This document shows, piece after piece, positions 38,197 to 46,637 of a stretch of DNA of 64,000 bases. The notes under the pieces were generated by a model, which was given only the letters and a program-made list of their open reading frames with translations, had not been told where the DNA came from and made no database searches. The translations under genes and the position numbers were made by a program. The DNA comes from CAWKMN01 sp963850765 (GTDB lineage: Bacteria; Chloroflexota; Anaerolineae; Aggregatilineales; Aggregatilineaceae), in the NCBI GenBank assembly GCA_963850765.1, contig CAWKMN010000001.1, forward strand, positions 1 through 64,000. Reading direction: 5' to 3'. Each line of letters opens with the position of its first letter. Position 1 is the first letter of the stretch.

Positions 38197-38233
38197 AAGT
38201 CGCCCTGGAAACCGTATCCAGGGCGACTTTTGT
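38197..38233 (+). terminator. Rho-independent terminator
   Basis: A perfect 12-bp stem (AAGTCGCCCTGG / CCAGGGCGACTT) with a nine-base loop ends in TTTTGTTG. It lies 180 bases after the second ADH gene and before the Asp-box protein, so it probably ends the ADH-IlvD-ADH transcript. Confidence 0.85.
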
Positions 38234-38331
38234 TGGGCAGCAGAACGCGAAAAGTGACACTCTAGAACAAATATGCTAAATTCGTGATAGTGTCAACGAT
38301 CGCCTCATCGAACCCAACAGGAGACCTCAAA

Positions 38332-39495
38332 ATGAGTACTCAGTCGAAGGTTAGCGTTCTGGTCGGCACTCGCAAGGGCGGTTTTATGTTCAACAGCGAC
38401 GAGGACCGCAAGCGGTGGTCCGCCAGCGACATTCTGTTCAAGGGCTGGAACGTCATGCATATCGTCCAGGATCCGCGCAGCGGGCGGCTGTATGCGGCCG
38501 TCGCTCACTTCGTATTCGGCCCCACCATCCATTACTCCGATGACCTGGGCCAGACCTGGACCCCGTGCGCCGAGCCGCCCAAGTTCTCGCGGCCATCGGT
38601 TTCCGGCAGGCCGGGCGGGACACCCGAAGAAGCCTACTCGGGCCACCCGATCCCGGATACGCCGGAAGCGGTGCTCAAGGTGTGGAATGTCGAGCCGGGC
38701 CGGGCAGACGAGCCGGACGTGCTCTATGCCGGGGTGCAGCCGGCGGCGCTGTTCAAATCCACCGATCGGGGCGAAAGCTGGGCGCTCAATGAGAGCCTGT
38801 ACGATCATCCACAGCGCGGCCAATGGAATCCGGGGGCGGGCGGCCTGTGCCTGCACAGCATCGTGCTGGACCCGCGCGACCACCACCGCATGTATGTGGC
38901 CGTGTCGGCCGCCGGGGTGTATCGCACCGACGACGGTGGGCAAAGCTGGCAGCCGCGGAACAAGAATGTTCTGGTCGATTTTGAGGGGAAATCCTACCCT
39001 GAGTTTGGGCAGTGTGTGCATAAGATGGCGCTGCACCCTTCCCGACCCGATGTGCTCTTTCAGCAAAATCACTGCGGCGTGTATCGCAGCGACAACTGCG
39101 GCGACGACTGGATCGATATCGGGGAGGGCAAGCTGCCGAGCCGCTTCGGTTTTCCTATGGTCGTGCATCCGCACGATCCCCAGACGATCTACATCATGCT
39201 GGAAGACAGCGACCAGTTCCGTATGAGCGTTGACAATCAGGTAGCCGTCTGGCGCAGCCGAGATGGCGGCGAGAACTGGCAGCGGCTCACCACCGGACTC
39301 CCGAAGAACGCGCATGTCCTGGTGCTGCGCGAAGCGATGGCCGCCGACAACCTGGAACCCGCCGGTCTTTACGCTGGAACGGACACGGGGCAGCTTTTCT
39401 ACAGCCGCGACGACGGCGACCACTGGGAGATGCTGGCGGATTTTCTGCCGCCCATCCAGTCGGTGGAAATTGCCACGCTGAACGGTCGGTCCTAG
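38332..39495 (+). CDS. Asp-box (BNR/sialidase-like) beta-propeller protein
   Basis: The 387-residue protein contains at least six Asp-box repeats: YSDDLGQTW, KSTDRGESW, RTDDGGQSW, RSDNCGDDW, RSRDGGENW and YSRDDGDHW. This predicts a six- or seven-bladed propeller of the exo-sialidase/photosystem-stability (Ycf48) type. No signal peptide or sialidase Arg triad is evident, so enzymatic activity should not be assumed. The ATG has AGGAGA upstream. It stands alone between a terminator and a family A repeat. Confidence 0.85.
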   Translation: MSTQSKVSVLVGTRKGGFMFNSDEDRKRWSASDILFKGWNVMHIVQDPRSGRLYAAVAHFVFGPTIHYSDDLGQTWTPCAEPPKFSRPSVSGRPGGTPEEAYSGHPIPDTPEAVLKVWNVEPGRADEPDVLYAGVQPAALFKSTDRGESWALNESLYDHPQRGQWNPGAGGLCLHSIVLDPRDHHRMYVAVSAAGVYRTDDGGQSWQPRNKNVLVDFEGKSYPEFGQCVHKMALHPSRPDVLFQQNHCGVYRSDNCGDDWIDIGEGKLPSRFGFPMVVHPHDPQTIYIMLEDSDQFRMSVDNQVAVWRSRDGGENWQRLTTGLPKNAHVLVLREAMAADNLEPAGLYAGTDTGQLFYSRDDGDHWEMLADFLPPIQSVEIATLNGRS

Positions 39496-39529
39496 CACGC
39501 GAACAGGGGACGGGCTCGGCGCTGAGTAT

Positions 39530-39600
39530 CTATCCAGAAATTCGTTTTTGTAGGGGCGTATTGCAATACGCCCCTACGGAACGCGGGAATTTACGGATAG
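39530..39600. repeat. Family A repeat, full 71-bp element
   Basis: Same length and order as the element at 18178: CTATCC arm, 28-bp palindrome at 39550-39577, GGATAG arm. Only a few bases differ between the two. It lies between two convergent genes and may act as a terminator for either. Confidence 0.9.
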
Positions 39601-39632
39601 GTTGTTAGTATGTCGAGCCCTGATGTCGCGCT

Positions 39633-40841
39633 CTAGACCACGGTCAGCGCTTGTTCCAGATCGGCAGTCAGATCGTCCAGGTCTTCAAGGCCCACCGCGA
39701 AACGCAGTAAGTTGTCTTTGATGCCGATCGCCGCGCGCTCTTCGGGTTCCAGTTCGTAATACGCCATGATCGCCGGCGAGCCGATCAGGCTTTCCACGCC
39801 GCCCAGACTCACGGCGATATACGGGATCTTCAGCGCGTCTATGAGACGGTTGGCGGCCGCCAGATCGCCGGCGACCTCAAAACTCACCACGCCCCCATAG
39901 CCACGCATCTGCCGGCACGCCAGCGCGTGATCGGGATGCGACTCCAGCCCCGGATACCAGACGCGTTCAATCTTGGGGTGCGATTCCAGATAACGCGCGA
40001 TGCCCAACGCATTGGCATTGTGGCGATCGACGCGCAGCGCCAGGGTGCGCAGTCCTCGTTCCAGCAAATACGCCGTCTCCGGTGCAACCACGCCGCCGAG
40101 AATGGTGCGCGCGGCGCGCAGTTGGTGGATCTTGTCGTGCTTGCCGATCACGACCCCCGCGATCAGATCATGGTGCCCGCCGAGATATTTGGTGGCGCTG
40201 TGCATCACATAATCGATGCCGGAGGCGAGCGGCTGCTGGTTAAGCGGGGTCCCAAACGTGCTGTCGATGATCGTTTCGATGCCGTGTCGCTGGCCGATGG
40301 CGGCGATACGCTCAAAATCGACCAGCCGCAGCAGGGGATTGGTTGGACTTTCGGAGATGATGAAGCGGGTTTCGCCGGGCCGGATCGCCGCTTCGAGCCC
40401 GCTGTAGTCCTCGGTCGGCACGATCGTCACCGCCACGCCCAACCGGTCGAGCATCGACAGGGCAAATTCGCGCGTGTGCCGGTAGCAGTCATCCGTCATG
40501 ATGAGATGCTCGCCCGTTTTGATAAACGCCAGCAGCAGCGTCGTGAAGGCGTTCATGCCAGAAGCGAATAACGCCGCCGCTTCGCCGTTGTCCAGGGCGG
40601 CTAAACGCTGCTCAACGGCATTGGTCGTGGCATTGCCCTCACGCCCGTATTCCTCGCGGCCGCCAGCCCCACCGCCCCATACTTTCCTGAACATGAAGTC
40701 GTTCAAATCCGCCAAATCAGCGAACGTGAACGGCGCGCTGTGGATCACCGGCGTGGTGATGCTGTGGTGTGGATTGCGGCGATCCACCCCGGCATAAATC
40801 GAGCGGGTGCTGGGCCCTGGCCGATCGGGTTTCTGTGTCAC
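39633..40841 (-). CDS. Trans-sulfuration PLP enzyme (cystathionine gamma-synthase/lyase family)
   Basis: The 402-residue fold-type I enzyme has ASGMNAFTTLLLAF for phosphate binding, Asp in IDSTFGTP and the Schiff-base Lys in HSATKYLGGH. The GTG at 40841 is chosen because GGAGGGGAA lies just upstream; an extended frame to 40970 crosses a repeat. It lies 213 bases after the MoeZ-like gene on the same strand, closing the sulfur block. Synthase, beta/gamma-lyase and O-acetylhomoserine sulfhydrylase cannot be told apart here. Confidence 0.88.
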   Translation of the reverse strand: MTQKPDRPGPSTRSIYAGVDRRNPHHSITTPVIHSAPFTFADLADLNDFMFRKVWGGGAGGREEYGREGNATTNAVEQRLAALDNGEAAALFASGMNAFTTLLLAFIKTGEHLIMTDDCYRHTREFALSMLDRLGVAVTIVPTEDYSGLEAAIRPGETRFIISESPTNPLLRLVDFERIAAIGQRHGIETIIDSTFGTPLNQQPLASGIDYVMHSATKYLGGHHDLIAGVVIGKHDKIHQLRAARTILGGVVAPETAYLLERGLRTLALRVDRHNANALGIARYLESHPKIERVWYPGLESHPDHALACRQMRGYGGVVSFEVAGDLAAANRLIDALKIPYIAVSLGGVESLIGSPAIMAYYELEPEERAAIGIKDNLLRFAVGLEDLDDLTADLEQALTVV

Positions 40842-41054
40842 GGTTCCCCTCCGTAAGCGCGAAAATAGCCAGCGTAGTTTCAACGCTGACCGTATTGCCA
40901 CATGTCCGTAAATCGCCACGGCTATTTCAGATAGGGGCGGACCCCTGCTGTCCGCCCAGGAGAGGGACACGGAGGTGCTCCGCCTGCAAGACCACGTATA
41001 CCCAATCTCTTATGGAACGGAGCAATCAGGATATAGTCGCTCAGTCTGGCGCGA
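40842..41054. repeat. Intergenic inverted repeats
   Basis: AAATAGCC near 40863 and GGCTATTT near 40919 form an inverted pair. Beyond it is a GGGGCGGACC...GTCCGCCC hairpin like one near 45732. No gene is seen. Confidence 0.5.
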
Positions 41055-42247
41055 TCAGTAAATCAGGACGCTCGGATCAATCTCGCGCGCCCACGCGTTG
41101 ATTCCCCCGGCCAGATTCACGGCGTTGGTGTAGCCGTCACTTTCCAGCCAGCGCACCACGGTAGCGCTGCGCGAACCGGAGCGGCAGTACACCACCACCG
41201 GCACATCATGCGGGACTTCGTTCAGACGCTGGCGCACCACGTCTTTCGGAATCAACGTCCCGCCCATCGTGCTGATGTCCGCTTCGTGGGGTTCGCGCAC
41301 GTCCAGCAGAAAGACCGCTTCACCCGCATCCAGCCGCTTCTTGAGATCGCGCACCGTAATCGCGGGCACCGGGCGCGCGACGACGGACGTCCCGAAGTCG
41401 CTGTGATCGTGGGCCGGCACGCCGCAAAACTGCTCGTAATCGATCAGCTGGTCTGGGTGGGATGATCGCCGCAGACGGGGCAGTTCGCATTTTTCCGGAC
41501 CTTGATCGTGTCCCAGGTCATGTCGAGCGCATCATAGAGCAGCATCCGCCCGATCAACGGCTGGCCCTTGCCCAAAATGAGCTTGATCGCTTCCGTCGCC
41601 TGGATGGTGCCGATCGTACCGGGCAGGATACCGAGCACACCGCCTTCCGCGCAGCTTGGCACGAGTTCCGGCGGCGGCGGTTCGGGGAACAGGCAGCGAT
41701 AACACGGGCCATCCGGCGCGCCGAAGACGCTCACCTGACCCTCGAAGCGGTAGATGCTGCCGTAGACGTTGAGCTTGCCGGACATCACACAGGCATCGTT
41801 GACGAGATAGCGCGTCGGGAAGTTGTCGGTCCCGTCGATCACGAGGTCATAATCCGCGATGATTTCCAGCGCGTTGTCGCTGGTAAACGGCACGTTGTAC
41901 TGGTTGATCTGGATATGGGGGTTGATGTCCGCCAGCGATTCGCGCGCCGAATCGAGCTTGGAGCGGCCGATGTCTTTCGTGCCGTGAATGATCTGGCGCT
42001 GCAAGTTGGTCAAATCCACCACATCGTAATCCACGATGCCGAGCGTGCCGACCCCCGCCGCCGCCAGATACATCGCGGTCGGGCTGCCGAGTCCGCCCGT
42101 CCCGATCAGCAGCACTTTCGCGGCTTTGAGCTTCCGCTGCCCCTCCATACCGACTTCGGGCATGATCAGATGGCGGCTGTAGCGTAACACCTCCTCGCGG
42201 GAGAGGCGCACATCGTCAGCAGTTAGCGTTGTCACCGATACGGCCAT
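41055..42247 (-). CDS. moeZ: MoeZ-like E1 activating enzyme with C-terminal rhodanese (frameshifted)
   Basis: Read through, the product is about 397 residues. Residues 1-265 are a ThiF/MoeB adenylyltransferase with GTGGLGSPTAMYLA, the Arg in NLQRQIIHGT, and zinc cysteines CYRC and CPVC. Residues 275-397 are a rhodanese with active Cys in VYCRSGSRSA. The linker LIDYEQFCGVP, conserved in actinobacterial MoeZ, lies in the second frame. It adjoins the end of the first (HPTQT), so a missing base near 41447-41453 is the likely cause. It would adenylate the CysO-like carrier's GG tail and transfer sulfur to it. The ATG lies two bases after the carrier's stop. Confidence 0.87.
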
Positions 42248-42249
42248 GA

Positions 42250-42519
42250 TCAACCCCCTGCAATCGAGGGAATAATGCGCAGCGAGGCGTCCTCACCGAT
42301 TGGTGTCGCCAGACCGTCGAGATCGCGCGCGTTATCTTCGCCCACAAAGATGTTGACGAAGTGCCGCAGCTCGCCATCTTCGAAGAGATGCTGTCGCAGC
42401 CCAGGATGCTGCTCGGTCAGATCGGTCAGCACGTCGCTGACCGTTGCGCCGCTGACGGTGATCACCGCCTGTCCCGCCGTATACGCGCGCAAGGGGGTCG
42501 GAATTTTGATGGTAGCCAT
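42250..42519 (-). CDS. cysO: CysO-like ThiS/MoaD sulfur carrier protein
   Basis: The 89-residue beta-grasp protein starts MATIKIPTPLRAYTAG and ends IPSIAGG, with the exposed Gly-Gly that is adenylated and thiocarboxylated. The ending matches the CysO style used in cysteine synthesis more than MoaD, and the neighbours (MoeZ-like, JAMM peptidase, cysteine synthase) agree. AGGGAG precedes the ATG. It is made just before its activating enzyme. Confidence 0.92.
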   Translation of the reverse strand: MATIKIPTPLRAYTAGQAVITVSGATVSDVLTDLTEQHPGLRQHLFEDGELRHFVNIFVGEDNARDLDGLATPIGEDASLRIIPSIAGG

Positions 42520-42664
42520 AAAGTCTCCCTGACTTCCGTTAAATCATGCTAAATTCTGGATGGGGAACCGCACGTATCCCGTCGAGTCGCCAAACTGTGC
42601 CGGGTCACGGCTCCCCATTCCCACCAGGGTAGGCGGTTGCCTGCCCTCTTTTAGCGCCCCGCGC

Positions 42665-43525
42665 TTAGCGGGCCGATCCCTGCCGGATCGGTGCGCCGAT
42701 CAGGTTGCCCCATTCCGTCCACGACCCGTCATAGTTGCGCACGTTCCGATAACCGAGGATATACGTCAGCGCAAACCACGAATGCGACGAGCGTTCCCCG
42801 ATGCGGCAGTAGGCAACCGTATCGCTGGCGGAGCCGTCCACGCCCTGATCACCATACAGGGCGCGCAGCTCGTCTGCGCTCTTATAGGTGCCGTCTTCAT
42901 TCACCGCTTTGGCCCAGGGGATATTGCTCGCACCGGGAATGTGGCCCGCGCGCTGGGCGGTTTCGGGCATGCCGGGCGGCGCGATGATCTTGCCGGTGTA
43001 TTCATCGGGCGAGCGCACATCGACCAGCGCAAAGTTACTTTGCTGCAGCCGATCCTGAATGAACTGGCGATCCGCGCGGACATGGGCATTGACCTGGCTG
43101 ACACGGTAACTGCTCCGGGGGAAGTTGGGAACCTCGTTCACGAACGCGCGTCCGTCAAGTTCCCAGCGCTTGCGCCCACCGTTCATCAGGCTGACGTTCT
43201 CGTGGCCGTAATATTTAAACAGCCAGAACGCATACGCCGCGAACCAGTTGTTCTGGTCGCCGTAGATCACCACATGATCCTGGTTGGTGATGCCCGCGTT
43301 CGAGAGCAGCGCTTCGAAGTTCTCCTTGGTGATGATGTCGCGCGTGACCTGATCCTGTAACTGCGAGGTCCAGTTGAAGGACACCGCATTCGGCAGATGG
43401 CCCTGTTCGGCGTAGGTGCTGGTGTCCACGTCGATCTCGACCAGACGCACGCCCGGCGTGTCGAGATTCTCTGCGACCCAATCCGTACTGACGAGGGGTT
43501 GTGTGGCAATAAAGGCTTCAGACAT
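42665..43525 (-). CDS. Two-domain sulfurtransferase (thiosulfate sulfurtransferase/rhodanese)
   Basis: The 286-residue tandem rhodanese has an inactive-type N-terminal domain (residues 10-130) and a C-terminal domain (150-280). The C-terminal domain carries the catalytic loop YCRIGERSSHSWFAL. The CRxGxR loop with downstream HSWF resembles thiosulfate sulfurtransferases of the CysA/SseC group. AGGAGGATAA is its ribosome site and overlaps the end of the JAMM gene. It could feed persulfide sulfur to the MoeZ/CysO relay. Confidence 0.92.
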   Translation of the reverse strand: MSEAFIATQPLVSTDWVAENLDTPGVRLVEIDVDTSTYAEQGHLPNAVSFNWTSQLQDQVTRDIITKENFEALLSNAGITNQDHVVIYGDQNNWFAAYAFWLFKYYGHENVSLMNGGRKRWELDGRAFVNEVPNFPRSSYRVSQVNAHVRADRQFIQDRLQQSNFALVDVRSPDEYTGKIIAPPGMPETAQRAGHIPGASNIPWAKAVNEDGTYKSADELRALYGDQGVDGSASDTVAYCRIGERSSHSWFALTYILGYRNVRNYDGSWTEWGNLIGAPIRQGSAR

Positions 43526-43529
43526 TCGG

Positions 43530-43994
43530 TTATCCTCCTGAGCTAACGATAGTTTTTTCTGCGAGCGCGACCGGATCAAACCGGCTGCGATCGTCAGCGA
43601 GCAACCAGACCAGCGACTCTGCCACTCGCCCGTTTTGCACCGAGAGAATCAGGTACACAAAATTCGGCAGGGCATGAACACGGTCAAACTCCGAGGGGAT
43701 CGCTGGCGAATTGGGATGTGAGTGAAAATAGCCAATCAAAACGAGATGATGTTCGTCGGCGTAATCTTCCGCCGCCTGGAAAGCGCCCTCCTCCATCAGA
43801 TAGCGGTGGTATTGTTCTTCGGTCTCGAAGATGTTTTCGACAAAGCGCGTTTCGGTCACGACCCGCGTTTCGCCGCCCTCACCATCCCCACCGTCTACCC
43901 TTCCGATCAGAAATCCGCCCGCCTCGTTGGGAAAGGCGTTTTCGAGATAATGCTGGATGCCGGTGTGTAAATCGTGTGGCAGGACCAGTTTCAT
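43530..43994 (-). CDS. JAMM/Mov34 metalloprotease, Mec-like
   Basis: The 154-residue JAB1/MPN+ peptidase has the complete zinc motif: Glu in NEAGGFLIG, then HSHPNSPAIPSEFD (His-x-His-x7-Ser-x2-Asp). In mycobacteria the homologue Mec cleaves cysteine from the CysO-cysteine adduct. Here it is next to a carrier, activating enzyme and cysteine synthase, so the same job is likely. The ATG at 43994 has GGGAG close by and AAGGAG further up. Confidence 0.92.
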   Translation of the reverse strand: MKLVLPHDLHTGIQHYLENAFPNEAGGFLIGRVDGGDGEGGETRVVTETRFVENIFETEEQYHRYLMEEGAFQAAEDYADEHHLVLIGYFHSHPNSPAIPSEFDRVHALPNFVYLILSVQNGRVAESLVWLLADDRSRFDPVALAEKTIVSSGG

Positions 43995-44083
43995 AACTCC
44001 CGTGTGCTCCTTACGGTTTTGTGTGCAGCCTAGAGCCTGCAATGAACTTTGGCAGTCTATTTCAGTCGATTTCGCCGTCGTTT

Positions 44084-44248
44084 ACCCCTCCCTAAATCCC
44101 TCCCCGCACGCGGAGAGGGACTTGAACCGCTCCCCTTTCGCCGTTTATGGGGAGAAGGGGTGCCGACCAAAGGTCGGGCGGGGGATAGGGGTTAATAAGG
44201 CCCCACTTCCCCCTCTAGCTCGGCTGGAGAGGGGGATTGAGGGGGTGA
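44084..44248. repeat. Family B repeat plus adjacent G-rich block
   Basis: A full copy (ACCCCTCCCTAAATCCCTCC to GATAGGGGTTAA, with an internal GACCAAAGGTCGG insert) is followed by CCCCACTTCCCCCTCTAG with GGAGAGGGGGATTGAGGGGG. Both lie inside the sulfur operon between cysteine synthase and the JAMM gene. Confidence 0.75.
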
Positions 44249-44257
44249 GGCCAATCG

Positions 44258-45205
44258 TTATTTCGTCCAGAAGGGTTCGCTCAGATATTTGTAGGCGTTG
44301 TCTGGAAAGATCGTGACAATCGTGGCCGGCTGATCGCGTTCGGCTAATTCGTCCGCGATGCGCAGCGCACCCACCATCGCGGCGGCGGCGCTGATACCGA
44401 CCAGATAACCTTCCTCGCGGGCGAGGCGGTGTGCCATGGCGTAGGCCGCTTCCGTCTCCACGCTGATATTCCGATCCGCGAACGTGGGATCGTAGATGCC
44501 GGGCCGGATGGCGGTTTCCATGTGTTTCAACCCTTCCAGCCCGTTAAACGGCGAATCGGGTTGCAGCGAAATGACCTGAATCGCGGGGTTATACTCTTTC
44601 AGACGGTGACCTGCACCCATCAGCGTGCCAGTCGTGCCCAGCCCGGCGAGAAAATGCGTCACCTGCCCTTCAGTCTGCTCCCAGATTTCGACGCCCGTCG
44701 TCTGGTAGTGCGCCCGCCAGTTGGCATCGTTGTCATACTGATTGACGTAGAAATACGTGTTGGGCTCCGCCTCAGCGAGCGCGCGTGCCCCACGGATCGC
44801 CCCGTCGGAACCTTCCAGCGGATCGGTGAGCACGATGTCCACACCATAAGCGGTGAGGATCGCGATACGTTCCGGGCTGGCGTTCGCAGGGACAAACAGC
44901 TTCACCGCATAGCCGCGCGACGCGCCGATCATGGCATAGGCGATCCCGGTGTTGCCGCTTGTGCTGTCGAGCAGTGTCGTGAGCCCCGGTGTGATGAGGC
45001 CCTGTTCCTCGGCGGTGAGGATCATATTGAGCGCCGCGCGATCCTTGACACTGCCGCCAGGATTGTACCATTCGGCCTTGGCACGAATCGTGATGTGTTT
45101 GGGCAGATAGGCCGTGACGCGGTGGAAGCCCAATAACGGCGTATTGCCGATCAGATCTTCGACGCGCGGTCGATAGGTGGCCCTGACAAGTTCTGTGGTG
45201 AGCAT
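44258..45205 (-). CDS. cysM: Cysteine synthase, CysM-like
   Basis: The 315-residue fold-type II PLP enzyme has the Schiff-base Lys in YNPGGSVKDRAAL, SGNTGIAYA for substrate binding and GLGTTGTLMG for phosphate contact. In this context it probably accepts thiocarboxylated CysO and O-phosphoserine or O-acetylserine, as mycobacterial CysM does. The ATG at 45205 has AGGA seven bases upstream. An in-frame ATG at 45271 would add a 22-residue Cys-rich extension, but it overlaps the attenuator hairpin and has no good ribosome site. It is the first structural gene of the sulfur operon. Confidence 0.9.
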   Translation of the reverse strand: MLTTELVRATYRPRVEDLIGNTPLLGFHRVTAYLPKHITIRAKAEWYNPGGSVKDRAALNMILTAEEQGLITPGLTTLLDSTSGNTGIAYAMIGASRGYAVKLFVPANASPERIAILTAYGVDIVLTDPLEGSDGAIRGARALAEAEPNTYFYVNQYDNDANWRAHYQTTGVEIWEQTEGQVTHFLAGLGTTGTLMGAGHRLKEYNPAIQVISLQPDSPFNGLEGLKHMETAIRPGIYDPTFADRNISVETEAAYAMAHRLAREEGYLVGISAAAAMVGALRIADELAERDQPATIVTIFPDNAYKYLSEPFWTK

Positions 45206-45238
45206 GTGATCATCCTGACAAATACACCCGGAAACACA

Positions 45239-45317
45239 AAAGGTCATCAGACAAACCAAAAGAGCGCCCATACTGCATCAGGGACTTCTCGCTCTTCGCG
45301 TTGGTCTAATGACCTTT
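45239..45317 (-). terminator. Attenuator-like hairpin upstream of cysM
   Basis: Outer arms of 14 bp (45304-45317 and 45239-45252, AAAGGTCATTAGAC pairing with GTCTGATGACCTTT, one G-U pair) enclose an inner stem AAGAGCG/CGCTCTT (45290-45296 with 45260-45266). On the mRNA the outer stem is followed by TTTTGTGTTT. It stands between the leader peptide stop and the cysM start, where a regulated terminator would be expected. Termination is inferred. Confidence 0.6.
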
Positions 45318-45339
45318 GATCACCGGAATTGTGTGGCGT

Positions 45340-45399
45340 TTAGTGTGCGAAGTAACAATTCAGCCCCTGCTTCGCACACATACAGCTTTGACCGTACAT
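45340..45399 (-). CDS. Cysteine-containing leader peptide (19 codons)
   Basis: The frame encodes MYGQSCMCAKQGLNCYFAH and then TAA. Three of 19 residues are cysteine. A good ribosome site (GAAGGAAAATACC) precedes the ATG, which lies about 24 bases after the predicted transcription start. It is followed by an attenuator-like hairpin and the cysteine synthase operon. This matches the logic of amino-acid leader peptides, where cysteine shortage stalls the ribosome on Cys codons. It is too short for family comparison by eye. Confidence 0.65.
   Translation of the reverse strand: MYGQSCMCAKQGLNCYFAH
45343..45379 (-). promoter_or_regulatory. 10-bp stem-loop inside the leader peptide frame
   Basis: GTGTGCGAAG (45370-45379, mRNA sense) pairs perfectly with CTTCGCACAC (45343-45352) around a 17-base loop. 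The second Cys codon lies in the stem and the third in the loop, so ribosome position would decide whether it forms. CAGGGG in the loop could also pair with TCCCTG in the downstream hairpin. Confidence 0.55.
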
Positions 45400-45429
45400 G
45401 GTATTTTCCTTCGAATACTGCTTCATTTG

Positions 45430-45458
45430 AGTTTAAGGGCTTTTGCTGCACCTGTCAA
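45430..45458 (-). promoter_or_regulatory. Sigma-70 type promoter of the sulfur operon
   Basis: TTGACA at 45453-45458 and TAAACT at 45430-45435 are separated by exactly 17 bases on the minus strand. An AT-rich stretch (TATATAAACAATATCATATT) lies upstream and may act as an UP element. Confidence 0.8.
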
Positions 45459-45599
45459 TAAATATGATATTGTTTATATAAATTAGCCAAATGAACGTGC
45501 TGCGCGGATAGATCCATGTGTTCCGGCGCGAAACTCAGGCTGACCCTATTACCATTGCCATATCCCTTAAATCGTGGGGTAATCTGATGAATTTCGACG

Positions 45600-45870
45600 T
45601 TCAAAACAGGTAATGAGCGGTCTTCGTAGGGGCAACCCTTGGCTTGCCCACCCCTACGAAAACGACGTCACCTGATTTTTTATGGGATGAGGCACTTATT
45701 GCTCCGTCCCATAAATCATCAGGCATTGTAGGGGCGGACCTCGTGTCCGCCCAACGCGGCGCGGCCGCGTGTCGCGCTCCGCGCGACTGGGAGCACACAG
45801 GGGTGCTCCCCTACACAATCGCATTACGCGATCATTTATGGGATGAGGCACTTATGCAATTCAGGAATTT
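45600..45870. repeat. Cluster of palindromic intergenic elements in a gene-free stretch
   Basis: The region 45460-46070 has no credible gene. It holds a TTCGTAGGGG...CCCCTACGAA hairpin (45616-45661), a TTTATGGGA...TCCCATAAA hairpin (45679-45715), a TGTAGGGG...CCCCTACA nested hairpin (about 45727-45815) and a second direct copy, at 45835-45855, of the 21-bp segment starting at 45679. The outermost bases resemble the family A core. Confidence 0.7.
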
Positions 45871-46070
45871 TGCCCCTTATGGCAGCGCTTCAGGCCGCGC
45901 TTACAGAGGCGCTTATAGCAAATCGTGATAATTGGTCCTCGCTTATATTTCTTCGGCTAATTTTGACGAAATCGGTATAGAGTATTGTCGCTTTTCGAGG
46001 TGACATCTTGCACTGCACAAATCGCTGCAAAGGAATTATGATAAGCGCGGTTTTGTGAAGGAGTTCACAA

Positions 46071-46637
46071 ATGGCTTATCTGTTCATTGTTGCAGCAACC
46101 GCGCTCTGTGCCTTCATGGCGATCCGGGCGCGCCATCTCATCGTCGCCGCGCTGTGGCTGGCCGGTGCCAGCGCGCTGGTGTCGATTGCGCTTTACGCGT
46201 CCGGGGCGCATCTGGCCGCCGTCATCGAACTCAGCGTCGGCGCGGGGCTGGTGACGGTGCTGTTCGTGTTCGCCATCAGCATCGCGGGCGATGACGCGCT
46301 GCAGAAACGCGAATTCATCCCGAACGGGTTGGCGATTGCGCTGGCCGTTGGTTATCTCGCGCTCATGGTGGTGATGGTGCTCCCGCTCGATACTGCCGAG
46401 GCCATCGTCGAAAAGACACCCTTTGCTGATGTGATGTGGCATGACCGCGCGGCCGATACGCTGGCGCAGTTGGTGTTTATCTTCACCGGCGTGCTGTGCC
46501 TGCTGGGGCTGATGACCGATGAGAGGATCGCGGAACATCCCCAAGCGGCTCAACTCGCCGCGCTGCCCGATGCCGCACTGCCGGACGAACACGCGGAGAT
46601 GATCGCAGAAGCCGAACGAGAGGAAGTGCTGGCGTGA
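46071..46637 (+). CDS. Membrane subunit, NuoJ/MbhD-E-like
   Basis: The 188-residue integral membrane protein has about five hydrophobic segments and ends in an acidic cytoplasmic tail. It resembles NuoJ and the MrpA/B-type MbhD-E subunits that form part of the ion path in complex I and group 4 hydrogenases. AAGGAG precedes the ATG. Its stop overlaps the start of the NuoK-like gene. It is the first gene of the hydrogenase operon. Confidence 0.8.
   Translation: MAYLFIVAATALCAFMAIRARHLIVAALWLAGASALVSIALYASGAHLAAVIELSVGAGLVTVLFVFAISIAGDDALQKREFIPNGLAIALAVGYLALMVVMVLPLDTAEAIVEKTPFADVMWHDRAADTLAQLVFIFTGVLCLLGLMTDERIAEHPQAAQLAALPDAALPDEHAEMIAEAEREEVLA

Noticed and set aside
45206..45271. Cys-rich lipoprotein-like extension of cysteine synthase (VSGC lipobox-like)
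   Set aside because: It overlaps the attenuator hairpin, lacks a ribosome site and has no sense on a cytoplasmic PLP enzyme. The downstream ATG is well supported.
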